A stretch of 44,771 bases of DNA from positions 372,698 to 417,468 of the forward strand of contig NW_003107092.1 of the NCBI RefSeq assembly GCF_000003605.2, given 5' to 3'. A program made the position numbers and the translations under genes. How positions within the stretch are numbered: the first letter of the stretch is position 1; each line of letters begins with the position of its first letter. Of this stretch, positions 35,063 to 44,771 are shown piece by piece. The notes under the pieces are model-generated. The model was not told the DNA's origin, searched no databases, and saw nothing but the letters and a program-made list of their open reading frames with translations. The DNA is from Saccoglossus kowalevskii. Its lineage: Eukaryota > Hemichordata > Enteropneusta > Harrimaniidae.

Positions 35063-35146
35063 GAATAGAATAGAATAGAATAGAATAGAATAGAATAGAA
35101 TAGAATAGAATAGAATAGAATAGAATAGAATAGAATAGAATAGAAT
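35063..35146. repeat. GAATA pentanucleotide array, about 17 copies, LINE-like tail
   Basis: An almost perfect array ending AGAATATTTTGATTTTG. The AGAATAGAATAGAATATT end is shared with the relic at 756-849, so the array probably grew from the 3' tail of a minus-strand non-LTR element lying to its right. No coding remains of that element are visible. Confidence 0.85.
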
Positions 35147-35897
35147 ATTTTGATTTTGTCCTTTCTGCTAATATTATGTTAGTAAATGCCAGGTTTCTAC
35201 TCTTGTGTTTTTCTGTTTCAAAACAAGTAAAATAATTCTGTATTATTGTTTTTGTTGCTCTGTTATGACAGAGAAATTATCCCCACGTGTTTATATAACA
35301 TTATCTCACTGTACCTAACCATTTAACTTATGCCAGAATAATGTGCGACCATAGTTTCGTGAATATACTATTAACGCACAAACACTATGGAAATTTTACA
35401 TGTTTACATAGTTTAGTTGTAAAAGAAATCGTCGGTGCCCATTACTTGTGCAACAACAAATAAGTTACCTCACATATAGTTTATGACTATTCGTTGTCAT
35501 TGGAAGTGATGACGCACGCTAATTAAATGCACGCACAGAAGATAAATACATGTCCTCGTTTAAGTAGTGAAATCTGCCATCACGATATCGACAATGATCG
35601 TAATCGCCCGTGATATATTTGACCAATTCATTGACATATGACATCGGTATCTTCGTGCCATAAAATTTCAATATAATCGTCAATGAATGTATTCTGTATT
35701 TTAACATTCTAGCTATTTACACACGCTTATTTTAATTCGCATGTTGATAAACAAAACACTAAGAAGTACACACAGTTCTTGAATCCGGTAATTGACATTT
35801 CCTTTAATAGCTAATAAACTATCAATACAATTTTCCACGTTACGACTTTTGTTACCAGAATCATTAACTTACGGTTAGTAGGTATTTGTGAGTTGGG
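35147..35897. other. Gene-free stretch, possible LINE relic at left edge
   Basis: The first 50-100 bases may be the 3' untranslated end of the element whose tail is the GAATA array. Nothing else recognised. Confidence 0.4.
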
Positions 35898-35962
35898 CAG
35901 CCTAGTGGAGCCTTCCATCAACAGAACGATTAATACGAGATTTTACTATCGGGTTACACAAA
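35898..35962 (+). mobile_element. Possible decayed tRNA-derived SINE head
   Basis: CAGCCTAGTGG at 35898-35908 matches the Pol III A box at all but one position, and GGTTACACAAA at 35952-35962 is a weak B box at normal spacing. The CCTAGTGG core is shared with 32200-32207. No clear tail or target duplication was found, so the call is tentative. Confidence 0.2.
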
Positions 35963-37919
35963 CGTGATTTCCTATTGAAAAGGGAAGTACTGGTTGCTTC
36001 GGCTAATTCACCGTATTGTAATCCGATCATCCTAAGTAGTGTTACCAAGGTGATGAAAACATAGTGTATCCGCCATCTTTGACCTGGAGGCAATTACTGA
36101 ATTGTTACACTGATGTATGTTGAGTAGACTTCAGTGCATGTCTAATCAGGCTACGTTTATTTGGACGAATCCGATATAGACACTGTATCCTTGGTAGTTG
36201 TAATAAGAGGGTATTCTATCCGGCATATACTCATTTGGTAGATGTCCTTTCCCGAATCATTGAATATTATCCCCGAGTTCATTGACACTTTTGTCACGTA
36301 CCTAATTTGAATTTGAAATTACGATAGTATGTTTATTTATATTAGAACATAGGTTGGTTTTTAAATTGTTAGATGTTTTGATACCATGATGGTGTTAACT
36401 TACACATACATGCTGTAGACGAATAACTATAACAGTATAGAGAAGAAAGATGTAGCAATAAATAAAATTTTCTAATATGGTCTATTGTATCTGGTGTTGA
36501 AGATCATTTGCACGCCGTACGTAAAGAACATAACACATTCCGTGACCGATAATTATATTTGGTGAAACATATACATGTTATAATGTTCATCGGATTTACA
36601 GATGATTAGACACACATTCTCGGTTTTTTGACCTCTGTATTCCAAATACTTCATTATATGTCCTATTGTGTTAGACAATGGTGAACGATTAACTAATGAA
36701 TTCCCAGGTATCATTGCTTTATATAATAGACAGTACGCACTGTGAAATTAACATTAGATACAGTATATAGTGGTACACACAAATCATAATTTGTATTCCG
36801 ATAAACAAACAATCAGCACTACGATAACGCATATAACATCGCACAATAGAATACGAATACACGCAATAATTCATATATAAAACACTGAATTATTAAGACT
36901 TCGTGAATACAATCAATTGTAATAACCTGAAATAGGCACACGAAAATAAGATTAAAACGCTGCAGAGATCGTGCATAGCGTGTACTGATGTCTTGTGAAC
37001 AATATATTTGATATGTGTTGTATACGTTACTTGGGCTGGGCATTGAACACGACGCGTTCAATTATCGAGCGTCCGGTCATATTCCAGAGTTTGTAGGCGG
37101 GCCACGTTTCACACCAAGGCGTGCAGGTCGTGAAACACATGACATTTAAATGACAACAGCCAACAGCTAGACACAGTAATGGTATATTGTAATTGGATTT
37201 AAAGACAAATCTTCAGTGCGTTCACCTTAAACCAAATTCAACGTATCTAGTACAGTACTGCGCCGTGGGCCTTTCATTGTTGATATGATATATTAAAGTT
37301 TGTCATATATATTTCTTCGAATTTCGAGCTTTTGGCAAGACACAATAATAACACGTTATTAATCTATGCAGAATCTTTTCAAGTAAATCAAATACTGCTA
37401 GAACATTACAAAAGTAGTGTATTCATTTCCATTAATATAATGTGCATAACCATGTTGTGTTAATTATGTTACAGGAATATTAATGAGAGCTAGACGTCTT
37501 CATGATTGACGTGTGTGTTCTATAATTATTTGATCGAGCAACGATGCTAACCGTTTTCGCTAAAGCAATTCAAAATGTTCTTCGAAAATATAATGCGATT
37601 GGCGAAACACATTATACACATGATCCTCGGTTACATTAATCTGATTGGTTCATTTGAGTCACGTGCTCACATGTATCTCAGAAATGTTGGTACTATAGGT
37701 CATCCACACGTCGGGTTGATCAGAAACATGAGATCATGACAACATCAACGATTGACAATTTCACTGTGGTCTATGAATAAGATATTTTATGACAATCGTA
37801 ACAAATGTTCTACAGTCTATCATGATGTGTAGTGTTCTCTAGATGTTGTGTCTTGTTTTTATACACAGTACCATGAGACGTTGTGTTATTGCCCAATGTT
37901 TGTAATTGAATTATAATTT
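35963..37919. other. Gene-free stretch
   Basis: No gene recognised. A hairpin GTTTCAC (37106-37112)/GTGAAAC (37130-37136) is present. The minus frame near 36093-35902 is of chance length. Confidence 0.5.
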
Positions 37920-37951
37920 CCGCCAACTAGCGGTTTTATTGAGTATATAAA
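37920..37951 (+). promoter_or_regulatory. Hairpin plus strong TATA box
   Basis: CCGC (37920-37923) pairs with GCGG (37930-37933), and TATATAAA lies at 37944-37951. The TATA is close to consensus. Downstream, about 300 bases away, begins the E-box minisatellite. A core promoter is possible; no open frame follows. Confidence 0.25.
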
Positions 37952-38268
37952 TGTGGTTGCATTTTTAACATTCATTTTAAAAGGGCGCTATATTCAGTCT
38001 GTGTTGCCGACTTTTGAAGACCGTTGGCAAGTGTTATTCAAATCATCGTTTGTGGTTTAATGGAGAAGGCCACATGCATTTGTAATAGGTGTGACTTCGG
38101 GGAAAGATTCGTTCGGTTCACTGATTGGCTTCAAGATATCTTGTTGTGAAATGTCACGATGCTTCTAACAAACAATATGTTTTTTTCATGTCGAAATAAA
38201 TGCAAAAAAACATGTTGAAGTATGAAGAACTGAGTTACATACGTCAACAGTACGTAATGTACAATGAT

Positions 38269-38647
38269 GTCCACTTGAATGTCAGTGATGTCCACGTGAA
38301 TGTCAATGGTGTCCATGTGAATGTCAATTATGTCCACGTGAATGTCAATTATGTCCACGTGAATGTCAGTGGTGTCCACGTGAATATTAATGGTGTCCAC
38401 GTGAATGTCAATTATGTCCACGTGAATGTCAATTATGTCCACGTGAATGTCAATGGTGTCCACGGTGAATGTCAATGGTGTCCACGTGAATGTCAATGGT
38501 GTCCACGTGAATGTCAATGGTGTCCATGAGAATACCAATGGTATCCACGTGAATGTCAATGGTGTCCACGTGAATGTCAATTGTGTCCACGTGAATGTCA
38601 ATGATGTCCACGTGAATGTCAATGGTGTCCACGTGAATGTCAAACCT
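38269..38647. repeat. 21-bp minisatellite with a CACGTG E-box in most units
   Basis: Eighteen units of 21 bp, beginning GTCCACGTGAATGTCAA; one (at 38458) has an extra G and is 22 bp. CACGTG is intact in 14 units (2, 4-9, 11, 12, 14-18) and lost in units 1, 3, 10 and 13. Variable unit ends (TGGT, TTAT, TGAT) show repeated blocks. Because 21 is a multiple of three, frames on both strands stay open and read as a seven-residue repeat; these are not genes. CACGTG is the binding site of bHLH-ZIP factors of the MYC/MAX, USF and MITF type. Confidence 0.9.
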
Positions 38648-40028
38648 GTTCCCATAATTGTTAGTTGTGTCTACCTGAATTTTGTTACAAATCATAATAT
38701 TTCTTCGAGTAAATCTCATTTGTAGTTGCGAGACTTTTCATTTCAAAGTTATCATCAAAAAATAGAAAGTAAATATCTGCGTCGTAGACACCCAAAGTTG
38801 CCACACAAAAAACGATTGAATATTATTTGTATTAATCCAGCCTCTTTCAAGATGTGCATATCGGGATTAAGAAAGAAAGGTACATCTCAATTATTGTAAA
38901 ATTAAATATTTCCGCGAATTATTGATGCTAATACAATAATATACAACTAATAATTCCGTGGATTATACTGAATTTCGTTAGACAATCACATCCGTCCATT
39001 CATTGCAGCATGTCTAGAGATGTCGGTCACGCCGATCTCCTTTGATATTTGAACAAAAGGAATGAAATATTACACGAGGTCGACAAATTATACAATGTTT
39101 TTTTTTTATTTTCATAGTACATGTATTCATTGTGTCTGTTGAATTTTCGAATGACCAATTAGTTGCACGCGACGAAGCACGGTCATTATCCCATAATTAT
39201 TGCGACCATTTCCTGTAATTATTCTTGATGTGAACAACACTAAAATTTATCGATACCTAGAGCATATTGTGAAATTGGGCCTGTGTAAACAGGCTCTATC
39301 CTGTCGTTTAGCCTCCGCTACCACATAACTCGCTGTTTATTTTAAACGTCGCCGCCCGCTGGAAACTGACATTTGGTTTCGTGTGGGCGGCTCTCAACCT
39401 CAATCAAGTATGTGAACGCAGGTAAAAAAACACCATAATGCTGACGATGGCAAAGTTCAGCGCCACCACGATACTTTAGACTGTGCGTCACAGACGATTG
39501 CAATTAATATGGAAATTAATACAATAATTTATTAATCACCCTTGCTAATATAAAATGGAAGCATATATATATTTGGTTTGAATCAATAGACAATATATAC
39601 ACACTTCATACTTGAATTAAATAGTATGACGTGTTACATGCCGCCATTGTAGCGTGTCTTATAATATAAATCCTTGCTGACTATATCATCAATTACACAC
39701 GCTAAGCAAACATGTCAATATTGACAAATGAATGTAACATCATCGACAGAAGATCAGTGTCTCCTAATTACCTATCCCAATGTTTCATAAAACTCGTTCA
39801 CACAAGGCGCTGATACATCGAATTCATTATCTCTGTTTTGCGTGAAAACAGTCGGCGCCGCTGATGGTGACCCAAAATAAACTGCATTAGCAATATGACA
39901 ATAAAACAACATATACGGAAGCCGCTGATTTGTTATACGATCTGAACTCGTAAAATATCAATGAGATTATCAAAGAACGGTCATGCACAGTTTGTTGTAA
40001 ATAAGGACAATCCGTATTTAAATTAAAT
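38648..40028. other. Gene-free stretch
   Basis: No gene recognised. A CpG-enriched piece at about 39,340-39,400 and a YY1-like GCCGCCATT near 39,641 are the only features noted. Confidence 0.5.
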
Positions 40029-40147
40029 CGCGGTGGTCGTCGCGCAGCGCGTGTTCGGATTTCATGTAAATAAACAATGTATTTTACACGCGTTGTATAC
40101 GTCGCTATGAGTCTCATATCGAACAGGACGCGGCACGACGACTGCCG
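40029..40147. promoter_or_regulatory. CpG-rich patch
   Basis: Eighteen CpG in 119 bases, about twice the number expected from local composition, in clusters such as CGTCGCGCAGCGCG. A TCACGTGA lies 130 bases right (40274-40281). Frames overlapping the patch on both strands are about 60-75 codons and match nothing known. A candidate unmethylated regulatory element or promoter. Confidence 0.35.
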
Positions 40148-43100
40148 CCCTTCAAAGTTATTTAGCTTCGAGTTTGCTCAAGGCTTCTCCTCGTGTGACA
40201 AATGCTCTTGGCGAATTATATTTCTATCCACTAGCCAAGATCTAAAAAGCTTCGATAGATAGCTTAATCTGTATCACGTGACCACAGTGAGGAGATGATC
40301 GCCAATTGAGGGCGTATTATTTATTATTGTACATTGCTTTACGTTGTTTGGCCGCAGATTGCAACAGTACGACATTCAATGACGTGTGCCACATGGTTGT
40401 TGTTTACGTCATGGCTTTCTGTGTATTCGATGTAGAGTATGTATGTTGTAGTCGATTGATATATTTACTCAACTACTAGTCCTTCCACGATCGACGTTAT
40501 TTAAATAACCCCACGAGTTGAAAGTAAACAGAACGTTTGACCGAAATTATAAAACACAAAATCCAACTACAGGAAATGTTCTCGGTGAATCTAGGTCACA
40601 GTCAGTATACAAAGTGTTACCACATACTCACTGATTTATACGCACTTTGAACCCTCAAGTGTTGGTGTTTGCGATGCACAGACAACAGATAAAGACAGCG
40701 CATCACTCAAAATTAGTGACGTCATGCGTTCACTTGGTATACAAATCGTAGAAAATGGAACTATTACATGGTAGAGTACGTCTGAGACTATTACTTTAAT
40801 ACAGCCAACCTTGTCGACTTAAGTATGATATTGGCTGCCATTGGGGAATATATGTCCAGTGATATCAACTCATTCGAGACAAAAAGCCAGGGATAATAAC
40901 GCTAAAAAGAGTGTCATATGCTTGTCCTAAATTACACTCGACGTTTAAGCTATGGTGTGTGCAATTAGAACCGAGCATACAGTTTACGTGCATGCAACCT
41001 GGCATCAATACCTTTGAAGACGCGTGATATCTCAACTGAGTTGGCGGTGTGATGACATATAGTTACGCTGATCTAGCATTCTTTGAACCACTCATTTAAG
41101 ACGCACATGCATATGGCGAATTTGATCACATGAAGTGTGTGTGTAACATATTCTCAATGTGTGTATTGAAATCAGATCATGGAAGGGATGCAGTTATGTG
41201 TTCATTTCATCTACAATGGTTTTTGTCACGCTGTACACAAAATATCCTTATTCCTTTTATTGTGTGTCCATATCGAGCCTCGTACACGATTGTCAGTGCA
41301 GTCATTCACATAAGCTATGTCAATCACAGAAATGTAATATTACATTAAATTATATTTAAACATAGGATTTCTAGCAAACAAGAATGCATTGAAATAAAAC
41401 CCAATGGTGGCAATTGTTTTCTTTAGAATTATCTTAGGGTATTAAAGTATTATACTGTACAAGCATTCAAGGGATAACCCGACACCATATTTTCCACCCT
41501 ATTATTTATTTTGATGAAGTTGACAAATCTACCCTGATTATGTCATGCTTTGTGGTGTATTACGATATATATTCAGATTACTAGGCACACACAGCTAAAA
41601 CAAATATATCCAGGCAGCATTGACGTCACGCTGGTATAATGTCGAAGCTGAGACATAAAAACAAATCATCGAAAGACATAACATAATACTGCGGAAGCTT
41701 TACATAATTGCTGGGGTTTAACATAAATACCGAAGCACATAGGTTCCGAGTTCCTCGTATTTTAAACCTACTCAATGTATAAACATCAGTAATAATTCCA
41801 CAGAGTGAATAATTACGCAAATAAGTTATTTTCTACACATTATCTGTTAGACGCACGGAGGTTTTAATTAGACTTACTTTTAGTCAGTTTACGTCATACC
41901 TATTTGTTCAGTTTGCTGACATCAAACAGGTTTAAACTATTTGTTGCATTGTTTTGTAACAGAGATTTAATCGACGAATAACAATGTTCACAATTAATTT
42001 GTTCTGCTCCATCTAGTCGTAACATTGCAAAACAAACTTGAATGCTTACAATATAATGTCAACATATTCAAACAAAATAAACCCAGTACACTAAACTTGT
42101 AAATCTGCACAATTTTGATGACCACATTAACGACACCGCCGTAAGCATTGTACGCTAGCAACTAGAAAATTCGAAACTCAAATATTGCGGATTCATTGTA
42201 AGAGAACTTGTGTCAAATGTTTTGGAGATCCATAAACACAAACAGGCGCTAAAAACTTTGTGACCAAGTGAAAACCGACATCCATTTCTAAACACCAATA
42301 CGTATGCTTTTAGTTTGTTATATTTTAATAATCTTCACAAAATCATTAACGTTATTTGGAGCGCCGCCAACGAACGTACACTTGTTTCTTGTTTCTTTCT
42401 ACAGGATATTCAGACGAGCTACATAATGACCTATGTGCTAATCGATCGTGCGTTGTTTCTACCTGCGCATATTTTAGCGCATATATCAGTTACAATAATG
42501 CGTGCCAGATTCTTTCTGTAATTATTATTTTTGTGTTAGCCAACAGTATGTGGACATTTTTGTCCTATACTACCAAATAATATGTTGAGATATAGTGATA
42601 TATAATTGACATAAGAAACAATAGTAAAATCAGACAAAACATACTATTAACATCATTTTTACGGTGATACCGTATTTTTGTTCCATTTTTATTATCATTT
42701 TAAAATGGAAAAAGACTCATTTGAAAAAAATAAAGGAAAATAGTATTATTGTTATTTTGTGTATTTTTGTGACGTTCTAGCTTTATATACGTTTGTACTT
42801 ATTGATACATTGGGTGTCGTCGTTGGTGTTCATTATCAGCGTTCACTTGAAATATAACATGTACCGCCTAAAATCCAGGTATACAGGATTACTATCTCGG
42901 TTGATTGGCCCACTTAGCCAAGTCATATTCTTATCTACAAAGTCGTTGAGTTGATGTCACCTTTCGGCTACGTTTTGTTTTTCAAATACTTTTGTAAGAA
43001 TCTAGAAAACTAATCTGGTGAATTCACCGAATTGCCATGCCATATAAGTAGAACTAATTCCATCCCATAATCGTCTTACGTATTTAATGCTCGAACTACA

Positions 43101-44107
43101 TGGCACCTCGTACAAATGATCAATGTACCGCCATGTAAAAATAAATTCTTGTTTCGGTATTTCCGGCACAGTACTTAAATTAGGGGACATTTTTCTCAAT
43201 TCACACCGTCTTTGTTAACAGATATTTTGTAATACTGTATTCACGTACCATAATGTAGTTTGTTATTTCGACTGAAAAGAACAATTTGTGTTCGCTGGCG
43301 ACGCTTAGCAACAGCAGGTGTGCAACTTTGTCGTGTATTGGGAGTTATGAATAGAATCCTGTCTCGCTTTATCGAAACTAATTAGTCTCGCGATTGTATT
43401 TGTTATTGCTTTTCAGTGTATTAGAATTCAAACAGAGGATAAGAACTTGATTCGACTCTCAGTCTAGACTTACTATATGTCATGAGCTAATGTGTTTTAA
43501 GCCTTAATCACAAAGTTTGAGTTACTCCAATTCTTCGGTAATGTCATACGTGGGAAAACATACAAAGTTTAATGATATCTGGCATCATGTCTCTATAATT
43601 CCTGTCTTACATTTAAAGGTCATATTATCAAACATCAAGTTTTCCTTGTTTTCTACAGTATAGATAGGATCCAACAACTCGTGCAGCCTGAATTTTCATT
43701 TGTTATCGCCACGTATATCAAAAACTCGACTACGGTATGTTTTATTATTGTTCTTAGAACTTTTTATAGTAGTGGCAGTTTGTGGAAGTAAAATAACAGT
43801 GAAAACTACCGTGTCACGTTTTAAAGTTTAGGAGAACTCGAGGTAAAATGTCGACGCCTCGATATATAAGCTCCGATTTCGAGCCCAAAATTTGCGGTTT
43901 CTTGTGAGCACAAAAAAATATGGCGGTAAAAAAGTCGCCTAAACCATTTATATTGTGCACGGTATTCGTAATGTGACAATGCCACTGTTTTCAAATGGAA
44001 TATGCTATCAAGTTCCCGCATATTTGTTATGGAGTGTGTGAATTCTGTGCTGTGTGCATTGACTTTTCTAGATTTGTTGTCATTGTTCTTACTCAATTTG
44101 CAAGGTA
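40148..44107. other. Gene-free stretch with a few coding-like minus frames
   Basis: No gene established. TGACGTCA at 40717-40724 and 41621-41628. Two adjacent hairpins: TACGGT/ACCGTA (42660-42674) and TTCCATTTT/AAAATGGAA (42681-42710). Minus frames at 43199-43002 and 44123-43821 have protein-like composition, the first with an ATG at 43190, but both match no known family and have no convincing splice pair. Confidence 0.4.
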
Positions 44108-44112
44108 ATATC

Positions 44113-44285
44113 TGTAGAATCAAGGATGGTTAGACCAGGTAGAGGATTACACAGGATTGGTTTATTACACACAACTATAGGTGCAGCCATCACACCATGG
44201 CTCAGGTAGTGAATACAATACAACGTAAAGGTCAAATACAGAGGTCAAAGAGATGTGAACTCATTTGCATAATGCATACTCTACA
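44113..44285 (-). mobile_element. 3' LTR (173 bp) of a minus-strand LTR retrotransposon
   Basis: On the minus strand the LTR starts TGTAGAG at 44285 and ends TTCTACA at 44113, giving 6-bp inverted ends TGTAGA/TCTACA. It is preceded directly by a polypurine tract and contains AATAAA (44166-44161) for polyadenylation. The host base run after it reads GATAT on the minus strand, predicted to be the target duplication. It also holds an octamer-like ATGCAAAT and two TGACCT half-sites 13 bases apart. The short LTR is in the range of Mag-type Ty3/gypsy elements, though this lineage call is tentative. Confidence 0.8.
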
Positions 44286-44296
44286 TCCTCCCTTTC
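44286..44296 (-). other. Polypurine tract of the retrotransposon
   Basis: GAAAGGGAGGA lies immediately 5' of the LTR on the minus strand, the primer site for plus-strand DNA synthesis. Its exact contact with TGTAG fixes the LTR boundary. Confidence 0.75.
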
Positions 44297-44638
44297 AAGA
44301 TATGTCGAACTTCATACAATTGTGAATTTAAAATCTTTTCAAGTTCAGTTCATATTTGTTAAAGAGTTCATTGCTCAAGTTCATTGACTTCATAATAATA
44401 AGCACATAAATATGAGAATCCTGTGATAATCGATTTTGTTATTTATATATTGTTTTGTTTGTTTTTTTCTGTTTAACGAATATATTATCATAAATATACA
44501 CATTTTTTTCTTTATTTTTTTTTTTTTTTTTTTATGGAGAAGAGGTGGACTGCTCTTCTTCCAAGCCAAAAAGCTGAGGTTTATTCTGCCTCCTAAGCTT
44601 TTTCAGCTTGATCTAAACGAGTGAAAAATTGTAATATC
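44297..44638 (-). other. Retrotransposon 3' untranslated region with hairpins and poly(A)
   Basis: Between the Pol stop and the polypurine tract. Minus strand carries an A19 run (44533-44515). Beside it are two perfect stems: AGAAGAG/CTCTTCT (44538-44544, 44553-44559) and AAAAAGCT/AGCTTTTT (44568-44575, 44596-44603). The A run next to hairpins may mark a small poly(A)-tailed insertion inside the UTR. Confidence 0.5.
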
Positions 44639-44771
44639 CTATACAACATAATCTCTGTACTTGGGATTTGGTCTGACAGTACGACCTAACGTGTCTTGAC
44701 TGGAGATCTAATTGGTGTAATTGCTCGGCCAGGTGATGTAGGTATATCATTTTGAACATGTTCATTGTCTT
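44639..44771 (-). pseudogene. C-terminal end of a retrotransposon Pol polyprotein, frame-broken
   Basis: On the minus strand from the window edge, one frame (first full codon 44769-44767) is open for 27 codons to a TAG at 44688-44686; another frame then reads GRTVRPNPKYRDYV up to a TAG at 44641-44639. A basic GR-V-P-x(2-3)-Y-x-D-Y-V tail of this type is usual at the C-terminus of Ty3/gypsy-like Pol, just after the integrase. The change of frame at the TAG indicates a single-base disruption, so this copy is not intact at this point. Reverse transcriptase, RNase H and most of integrase would lie beyond the window edge and were not seen. The distance to the polypurine tract (about 340 bases) is normal. 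Confidence 0.65.

Noticed and set aside
38131-38725. Open frames of 89-174 codons on both strands
   Set aside because: Artefacts of the 21-bp minisatellite; the single 22-bp unit shifts the frame, and the same repeat is open on the opposite strand.
43002-43199. Minus frame, ATG at 43190, protein-like composition
   Set aside because: About 60 codons, chance length, no family recognised, no supported splice sites.

Overview
This window looks like non-coding DNA from an animal nuclear genome, most likely a marine invertebrate draft assembly. The exact phylum cannot be fixed from the sequence. It is roughly one third G+C by eye. It has two assembly gaps (50 and 125 N), many micro- and minisatellites, LTR and DNA transposon remains, and A-rich LINE-like tails ending in AGAAT repeats. 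No long open frame outside tandem repeats exceeds what chance gives, and no known protein domain was recognised apart from the tail of a retrotransposon Pol at the right edge. There is no bacterial-type operon, tRNA gene of standard form, rRNA gene or CRISPR array.

Left part (1-13.2 kb): a LINE-like 3' tail (756-849) is split by a 456-bp solo LTR (855-1310) with a 5-bp target duplication. The LTR carries a perfect heat shock element and a TATA box. Then comes a long gene-free stretch with a double hairpin (4505-4553), a duplicated NRF1-like site (5194-5251), a CCAAT/CRE/TATA cluster (5646-5683) and a 12-bp inverted repeat (9166-9239).

Middle (13.2-27.5 kb): a 31-bp minisatellite interrupted by a gap, a 778-bp TTAA-flanked element with terminal inverted repeats (18467-19244), an 0.9-kb 18-bp minisatellite (20640-21536), a CTCF-like site (23458-23476), a second 18-bp minisatellite (26660-26857), and a twin hairpin repeat (27419-27486).

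Right part (27.5-44.8 kb): a nuclear receptor DR4 site, a CpG-rich patch next to an 83-nt tRNA-sized fold (32190-32272), a hAT-like short insertion, large CACTA and GAATA microsatellites, a 21-bp minisatellite with 14 intact CACGTG boxes in near-constant register (38269-38647), a second CpG-rich patch (40029-40147), and the 3' end of a minus-strand LTR retrotransposon (44113-44771) with LTR, polypurine tract and the end of Pol.

Across the window the palindromes TCACGTGA (10 copies) and TGACGTCA (8 copies) and the NRF1-like GCATGCGC (5 copies) are far more frequent than composition predicts. The best reading is a large intergenic or intronic regulatory landscape sprinkled with mobile elements.
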